DNA of 64,000 bases from Pseudomonas arcuscaelestis. Lineage in GTDB: Bacteria; Pseudomonadota; Gammaproteobacteria; Pseudomonadales; Pseudomonadaceae. A program made the position numbers and the translations under genes. Shown piece by piece: positions 59,660 to 64,000 of this stretch (the first letter of the stretch is position 1; every line of letters starts with the position of its first letter). Below the pieces are notes generated by a model. The model made no database searches, was not told where the DNA came from, and saw only the letters and a list, made by a program, of their open reading frames with translations. The DNA lies in the NCBI RefSeq assembly GCF_016881005.1, contig NZ_JACOPV010000002.1, positions 186,001 to 250,000 of the forward strand, read 5' to 3'.

Positions 59660-61096
59660 TCAGTCCGGGGTGATCTGCGCCACCATCGCTGCCAGGAAGT
59701 GCTCGCTGTAGGGCGGCAACAAGCCCCACTCGCCACGCGGATCATGCTCGGGTGCCCTGAGCACGGTGCGCATGTGGCTGAACTCGAGAAACCCTTCGCG
59801 CCCGTGGTAGTGGCCCATTCCCGAGCCGCCGATACCGCCGAACGGTGCATCATGCAACGCGGCGTGCATCATCACATCATTGAGCGTTACCCCACCCGAC
59901 AGGGTGTGCTCCAGCACATGGCGCTGTTCCTCGGCGTCGTTGCCAAAGTAATAAAGCGCCAGCGGCCGCGGGCGGCCGTTGATCTGGGCAATGACCTGGT
60001 CGACCTCATCAAAGGGCAGCAGCACCATGGCCGGGCCGAAGATTTCCTCGTGCATGATCAGGCTATCCGGCGCCGGGTCGATCACCAGTTGTAGCGGCCG
60101 CCGGCGGTTTTGCGCATCGACCGGTTGCGCATAGGGCACGCTCAACACCCGCGCACCGGCTTGCTCTGCCTGGGTAACCAGGGTTTCAACCCGGGCCAGG
60201 TGCTGGGGATTGACCACCGCGACCACATCGGGGTTGTCACTCACCTCTGGAATGAAGGTGCGGTAAGCGCTGGCGAACGCATCGATAAAGTTTTCCAGTT
60301 GCTCACGCGGCACGTAGACCACATCGGGGTTGATACACACTTGGCCACTGTTGGTGGTTTTCGACAGCGCAATGCGAAAGGCGGCAGTCGCCAGGTCGGC
60401 GCTGCGGGCGACGATGACCGGAGACTTGCCACCCAGTTCCAGGGTGACCGGCACCAGGTTTTGTGCTGCGTTGCGCATGACCGACTTGGCCACCGCGGTG
60501 CTGCCGGTAAACACCAGGTGATCGAAAGGTTGCGCGCTAAAGGCCTGGGCCAGCTCTACCCCGCCGGTGACCACGCCCACCTCAAGCGGGTCGAACCACT
60601 CGGTTATCAGCTGCGCCACCAGCGCGGCGGTACGTGGCACCACCTCCGATGGTTTGAGAATTGCCCGGTTGCCCGCCGCCAGCGCCGAGCCCAGCGGGCT
60701 GAGCAAGGTGTACAGCGGTGCGTTCCAGGTGCCCAGGATGCCCACCGTGCCCTTGGGCTGATACATCACCCAGGCCTCGGCGCCAAGCTGGTCGTAGGGG
60801 CTGAAGACCGGCCGCGGCTCATCCTGCATCCAACCTTCGAGGTGATCGCGCGCGTGCTTTAGCGAACCTAGCGAGCCGAGCACATCATTCATCAACGAGA
60901 AACCCTGGGGACGACCGCCAAAGTCGGCGTCCATGGCTTGGGCAAGTGCCTGATGATGGGCCACGAGCATATCGATCACGCGCTGGATACGCGCACGACG
61001 CAGCGCTGCCGGGACGGCGCCCTGGGCGTTGAATGCGGCTTTTTGTTCAAGCAACAGCGCCGACAGATCGTCGACAGAAGAAATTGCACAACTCAT
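59660..61096 (-). CDS. Aldehyde dehydrogenase of the coniferyl-aldehyde dehydrogenase group, candidate steroid side-chain aldehyde dehydrogenase
   Basis: The 478-residue enzyme has LGTWNAPLYTLLSPLGSALAAGN, the catalytic Glu in TLELGGKSP and the nucleophile Cys in NSGQVCINPD, and ends with a hydrophobic tail region. It follows the coniferyl/long-chain aldehyde dehydrogenase pattern. Aldolytic removal of a bile-acid side chain yields a C22 aldehyde that must be oxidised to the acid, and such a step (Sad) is described in Pseudomonas. This gene, divergent from an MFS carrier with two cluster palindromes between, is a good candidate. GAGGAGG precedes the ATG. Confidence 0.85.
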   Translation of the reverse strand: MSCAISSVDDLSALLLEQKAAFNAQGAVPAALRRARIQRVIDMLVAHHQALAQAMDADFGGRPQGFSLMNDVLGSLGSLKHARDHLEGWMQDEPRPVFSPYDQLGAEAWVMYQPKGTVGILGTWNAPLYTLLSPLGSALAAGNRAILKPSEVVPRTAALVAQLITEWFDPLEVGVVTGGVELAQAFSAQPFDHLVFTGSTAVAKSVMRNAAQNLVPVTLELGGKSPVIVARSADLATAAFRIALSKTTNSGQVCINPDVVYVPREQLENFIDAFASAYRTFIPEVSDNPDVVAVVNPQHLARVETLVTQAEQAGARVLSVPYAQPVDAQNRRRPLQLVIDPAPDSLIMHEEIFGPAMVLLPFDEVDQVIAQINGRPRPLALYYFGNDAEEQRHVLEHTLSGGVTLNDVMMHAALHDAPFGGIGGSGMGHYHGREGFLEFSHMRTVLRAPEHDPRGEWGLLPPYSEHFLAAMVAQITPD

Positions 61097-61204
61097 TGAT
61101 GCCTCCTCAACTGAACAAGGGCCAGCGCCACTGCGCGGTACCCACCATGGCCGTCATTGCACAACGCCCTGTACCGGAAACTAGCCTCGCGCTCCGGCGG
61201 CCGC

Positions 61205-61222
61205 GTCGTCCATGTGGACGAG
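61205..61222 (-). promoter_or_regulatory. Cluster palindrome, site D (aldehyde dehydrogenase side)
   Basis: GTCGTC-catgtgGACGAG, near-symmetrical, 109 bases before the aldehyde dehydrogenase start at 61096. It is 31 bp centre to centre from site E. Confidence 0.55.
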
Positions 61223-61235
61223 TGACGCAAAAACG

Positions 61236-61253
61236 TTAGTCCGTTAAGACGAT
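61236..61253 (+). promoter_or_regulatory. Cluster palindrome, site E (MFS side)
   Basis: TTAGTC-cgttaaGACGAT followed by G, oriented towards the MFS gene and ending 80 bases before its start at 61333. Confidence 0.7.
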
Positions 61254-61332
61254 GTGAAGCCACCTGGCGCTGGGAATACTGGCGCATACGCCAAAGGCGC
61301 TTGCAGTCTGCCCGCTTTATCAGGAGTCATCC

Positions 61333-62649
61333 ATGAGTAATACGCACGCTCAACCTACAGGCTGGCGCGGCCACGGCTTGTTGTTTCTATTGGCAATGAT
61401 GTACGCCGACAGCTTTGTCGGCCGGCAGATCATTGCGGTTATGATCGAACCGATCAAGCAGGAGTTCGGCGCCAGCGATACGGAAATGGGCCTGGTTTCA
61501 GGCCTGGCCTTCGCCGCTGTCTATGTATTGCTCGGCCTGCAGGCCGGACGCATGGCCGATCACCTGTCACGCACGCGCCTGCTGGCTGTCACCAGCTTGC
61601 TGTGGGCCTTGGCCACGGTGGCTTGCGGCTTGTCTACCAGCTTTGCCATGCTGGTCATCGCGCGTATGGCGGTGGCGGTATTCGAGTCGCCCACTACGTC
61701 GGCATCGATGTCGATCATCGCCGACATCTACCCACCCCATCGGCGCTCGTTTGCCATCAGTTGCTACACCGCCGCGCCGACGTTTTCGACGATTATCGCC
61801 CTTAGTGTCGGCGCCTGGGCCGTTGATCAATACGGCTGGCGCAGCGCATTTTTCGCCGTCGCCGTGCCTGCCCTGGTCATCAGTGCCGTATTTGCCCTGG
61901 TGATGCGCGAACCGCCACGCGGACGCTTCGACCTCACTCACAGCCACGCGGCCCCAGCCAAGCAGCGCTTGCTCGACAACGCCCGTGAACTGCTGGCCCT
62001 GCCCGCCTATCGTTGCCTGGTGCTGGCCTGTGGGATCACCACCTTCAGCGCCTACGCCTATGCCATGTGGAATGCCAGTTTCCTCGTGCGCTCGCATGAT
62101 CTGCCCCTGCAATATGCCGGCATCCTTGCTGGCGTGGTGGGCGGCACCTGCGCCGGGCTCGGCGCCTTGTTCAGCGGCTGGCTGACCGATCACCTGGCGG
62201 TGAAGAACCCGCATTGGCAAATCGGTATTCCGGTCATCGGCCATGTACTGGGAACAAGTGCACTGGTCACTTACCTGCTCTGGCCGCAGGAGATTCTCCT
62301 GTATGTTGGCGCCGTTCCGGTGCCCAGCGCCATGCTCTGGTGCGCACTCGCCAGTTTCTTCTCGGTCTGGTGGGTAGGCCCATCGTTCTCGCTGTTGACC
62401 CAACTGATACCCGCCCAGCGCCGCGCGACTGCCGTGGCCCTGCAGACTATCGTCACGACGTTGTGCGGCGTGGGTATTGGTCCATTGGTAACCGGGCTGC
62501 TCAGCGACGCCCTGATACCCACGTTCGGTGCAGAGTCGTTGCGCTACGCCTTGCTGCTGGTCACTTGCACCATCTTCATCGCCGTCATCCTGCTCTGGCG
62601 CACCTACCGTCACCTCACCGTAGTCACCGAGCAATCTGCCTACGCCTGA
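61333..62649 (+). CDS. MFS transporter, paralogue of the carrier at 36360
   Basis: The 438-residue protein has twelve membrane helices. Helix 1 contains DSFVGRQIIAVMIEPIKQEFGASDTEMG, closely parallel to the FNYIDRQLMAILIEPVKAEFG segment of the carrier at 36360, and both have similar second halves (GGTCAGLGALFSGW versus GGTGATFGTLACGI). They are therefore paralogues with probably related substrates, such as steroid acids. AGGAG precedes the ATG. It is divergent from the aldehyde dehydrogenase and convergent with the next MFS gene, five bases apart. Confidence 0.85.
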   Translation: MSNTHAQPTGWRGHGLLFLLAMMYADSFVGRQIIAVMIEPIKQEFGASDTEMGLVSGLAFAAVYVLLGLQAGRMADHLSRTRLLAVTSLLWALATVACGLSTSFAMLVIARMAVAVFESPTTSASMSIIADIYPPHRRSFAISCYTAAPTFSTIIALSVGAWAVDQYGWRSAFFAVAVPALVISAVFALVMREPPRGRFDLTHSHAAPAKQRLLDNARELLALPAYRCLVLACGITTFSAYAYAMWNASFLVRSHDLPLQYAGILAGVVGGTCAGLGALFSGWLTDHLAVKNPHWQIGIPVIGHVLGTSALVTYLLWPQEILLYVGAVPVPSAMLWCALASFFSVWWVGPSFSLLTQLIPAQRRATAVALQTIVTTLCGVGIGPLVTGLLSDALIPTFGAESLRYALLLVTCTIFIAVILLWRTYRHLTVVTEQSAYA

Positions 62650-62654
62650 GCCTG

Positions 62655-63848
62655 TCAGGCCTGCACCACAACCTGTGCAGGCCCGGCAGCGCCAGCGTCG
62701 AGGCGGCGTGCCAGCAAGCAGGTAAACGCCAGTACCGGAATCACTGCGCAGCCACCGGCAATCCACAGCAACGTGCCATAGCCCTCGCCCAGCAGTTGCC
62801 CGGCCAGCGCCGGCCCGGCTATCGAACTCAAGGCAAAGGCTCCCGGAATCAGCATGATCGAGCGGCCGCTATGGTCCAGGCGAGCAATGGCGGCCGTCTG
62901 ATAGATGCACCCCCACGTGAAGCCCACCTCCCAGACCCAGGCACCCGCGGCGTACATCAAGAAACCATCGGCGTTGCCCAGCAACAACAGACCCGTACCG
63001 AGCACCAGCAACACAATGACGTGCGGCACGCGCACGCCCAGGCGATCGCCAACTGCAGCCAGCGTCAGCGCCGCCGCACCACCGAGCAGCTTGAGCACAG
63101 CGAAGACAATGCCCAATTCGGTCGGTTGCAGCGCCAGACCATGCCCCAGGCGCTCAAGAAACGCCCACAGGCCGATCTGCCCGGCACCAAACAGGAAGAA
63201 AAACGCCAGCGCCGCATAGGCCGCCGGCGGAAATTGAAAACGTGACAATACAGAGCCCGCCTGCTGCGCTTGACCTTTGCCGATGAAATCCTGGCGACGC
63301 GGCAATGCAAAGGCGCTCAGGCTCAACAGCAGAATGATCGAAGCGAGCATCCAGGCCGCACCGGCGTAGTGAAAATAAGCGATCACCAGCGACGGCAAGG
63401 CAAACAGCACCGCAGCCACCACCCCCAGCTCAATGCCCAGGCGTAAACCCAGGGCACGTTCCTTGTTGGCCATTTCGCCCATGATGCGCATGCCCAGGCA
63501 CGTCATTAGCGCGGCGAAGAAGCCAATCAACGCCCACAACGGCAGCTGGGCAATCGCCGGCAGCCGCGACGACAGCCAATACGCCAGCGCTGCCCCGATG
63601 GCGCAGCCCAGGGTCAGCAAACGCCAGTTCAAGCGGTCGATCAGTACCACCGCCACCAGCGTGCCGAGCAGGTAGCCGGCGAAACACACCGAACCCAGTA
63701 GGCCGACCTGCTCGACGCTGAAGCCTAGGCTGTCGACCATTGAGCCAAGCAGGATGGGCAAGGTGTTGAACGGCAAGCCACCAATTGTCGAAGCGAAGCT
63801 GGCGGCGAGCATTATCGCCAATGTTTTTTGCCCACTCGTGGTCATCAT
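62655..63848 (-). CDS. MFS transporter of a different subgroup
   Basis: The 397-residue protein has twelve membrane helices, with LPFNTLPILLGSMVDSLGFSVEQVG in helix 1 and CFAGYLLGTLVAVVLIDRLNWRLL following. It is not closely similar to the two other carriers in the cluster. It starts 21 bases after the stop of the probable KshA gene and is likely co-transcribed with it. Uptake or efflux of a steroid compound is inferred from position only. CAGGAAT precedes the double ATG; the first (63848) is used. Confidence 0.82.
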   Translation of the reverse strand: MMTTSGQKTLAIMLAASFASTIGGLPFNTLPILLGSMVDSLGFSVEQVGLLGSVCFAGYLLGTLVAVVLIDRLNWRLLTLGCAIGAALAYWLSSRLPAIAQLPLWALIGFFAALMTCLGMRIMGEMANKERALGLRLGIELGVVAAVLFALPSLVIAYFHYAGAAWMLASIILLLSLSAFALPRRQDFIGKGQAQQAGSVLSRFQFPPAAYAALAFFFLFGAGQIGLWAFLERLGHGLALQPTELGIVFAVLKLLGGAAALTLAAVGDRLGVRVPHVIVLLVLGTGLLLLGNADGFLMYAAGAWVWEVGFTWGCIYQTAAIARLDHSGRSIMLIPGAFALSSIAGPALAGQLLGEGYGTLLWIAGGCAVIPVLAFTCLLARRLDAGAAGPAQVVVQA

Positions 63849-63869
63849 GCATTCCTGCTCGGGTGCTTA

Positions 63870-64000
63870 TCAGCGGTGATCGACCGTGATGATTTCTTTG
63901 CGTTCCGCGATTGCCGCCGGCACGTTGGCTTCGTCCATGAAGAACTGCTCGTACCACTCGCGCAGCTGGTAGACCGGGCCATCACCTTCGGCCAGTACGG
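63870..64000 (-). CDS. kshA: Probable KshA oxygenase, C-terminal end (truncated by window edge)
   Basis: Only the last 43 residues are visible: GDGPVYQLREWYEQFFMDEAN followed by a short charged tail. The DGPVYQLR-WYEQF-x-D stretch is what I recall from the C-termini of KshA, the Rieske oxygenase of 3-ketosteroid 9-alpha-hydroxylase. It fits the KshB and KstD genes in the window. KshA hydroxylates C9, which with delta-1 desaturation opens ring B. The Rieske and iron-binding motifs lie outside the window, so this is provisional. Confidence 0.65.
   Translation of the reverse strand, partial: VLAEGDGPVYQLREWYEQFFMDEANVPAAIAERKEIITVDHR

Noticed and set aside
27904..64000. Interpretation as an aromatic (biphenyl-type) degradation island
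   Set aside because: The C-C hydrolase alone would allow it, but KstD, KshB, ChsH1/ChsH2, Ltp2 and FadD3 types together point to steroids.
1..64000. Mobile elements, tRNA genes or CRISPR arrays
   Set aside because: No transposase, integrase, terminal inverted repeats with target duplications, cloverleaf sequences or regularly spaced repeats were recognised.

Overview
The window is a GC-rich, densely packed stretch of a gammaproteobacterial chromosome that reads as Pseudomonas (fluorescens/putida type). Indicators are a napEDABC operon, DUF2388 and glycine-zipper proteins, a PtrR/Sad pair, a spermidine/putrescine-type binding protein next to a class III aminotransferase, and a typical pseudomonad intergenic repeat block. 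I saw no tRNA, rRNA, insertion sequence, phage gene or CRISPR array. The taxonomic call is inference from gene content.

Left part (1-27.8 kb) is general housekeeping and accessory material. It holds the end of an autotransporter; napEDABC (periplasmic nitrate reductase with its quinol-oxidising cytochrome); a run of small exported proteins on the minus strand; a CPA1-type antiporter; two small related cytosolic proteins; a TauE/SafE exporter divergent from a LysR regulator; an NTP/NDP-exchange-type carrier with a Tat-exported aldo/keto reductase; a pqi (MCE) lipid-transport operon with PqiA split into two genes; an AI-2E family permease; a repeat-rich 444-bp gap; an HlyD/DUF3302 pair; ptrR-sad; a two-domain universal stress protein; and a LuxR regulator, aminotransferase and polyamine-binding protein.

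Right part (27.9-64 kb) is a continuous catabolic cluster that I interpret as aerobic steroid degradation, most likely of bile-acid-like steroids with a carboxylated side chain. Ring-degrading candidates are KstD (54.9-56.6 kb), the KshB reductase (53.8-54.9 kb), the C-terminal end of a probable KshA oxygenase (window edge), an HsaA-type flavin monooxygenase (56.7-57.9 kb), an HsaD/TesD-type C-C hydrolase (37.7-38.5 kb) and a FadD3-like CoA ligase (52.2-53.8 kb). Side-chain candidates are two further CoA ligases, four acyl-CoA dehydrogenases that look like two heteromeric pairs, a ChsH1/ChsH2-type hydratase with an Ltp2-type aldolase, and a second thiolase-fold aldolase with a DUF35-MaoC fusion of the opposite domain order. 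There is also an aldehyde dehydrogenase, an SDR, two Old Yellow Enzyme-type reductases, a Tat-exported amidase that could deconjugate substrates, DUF1302/DUF1329 envelope proteins and three MFS carriers. The extradiol dioxygenase, the lower pathway and any pathway regulator are not in the window, so the cluster probably continues to the right.

The most interesting new signal is a shared 18-bp interrupted palindrome, read towards the gene as TAGTC-N6-GACGATG. It occurs eight times, almost always 57-80 bp upstream of the first gene of each transcription unit of the cluster, and it is paired in both divergent promoter regions. It predicts one dedicated, unidentified regulator for the whole pathway.
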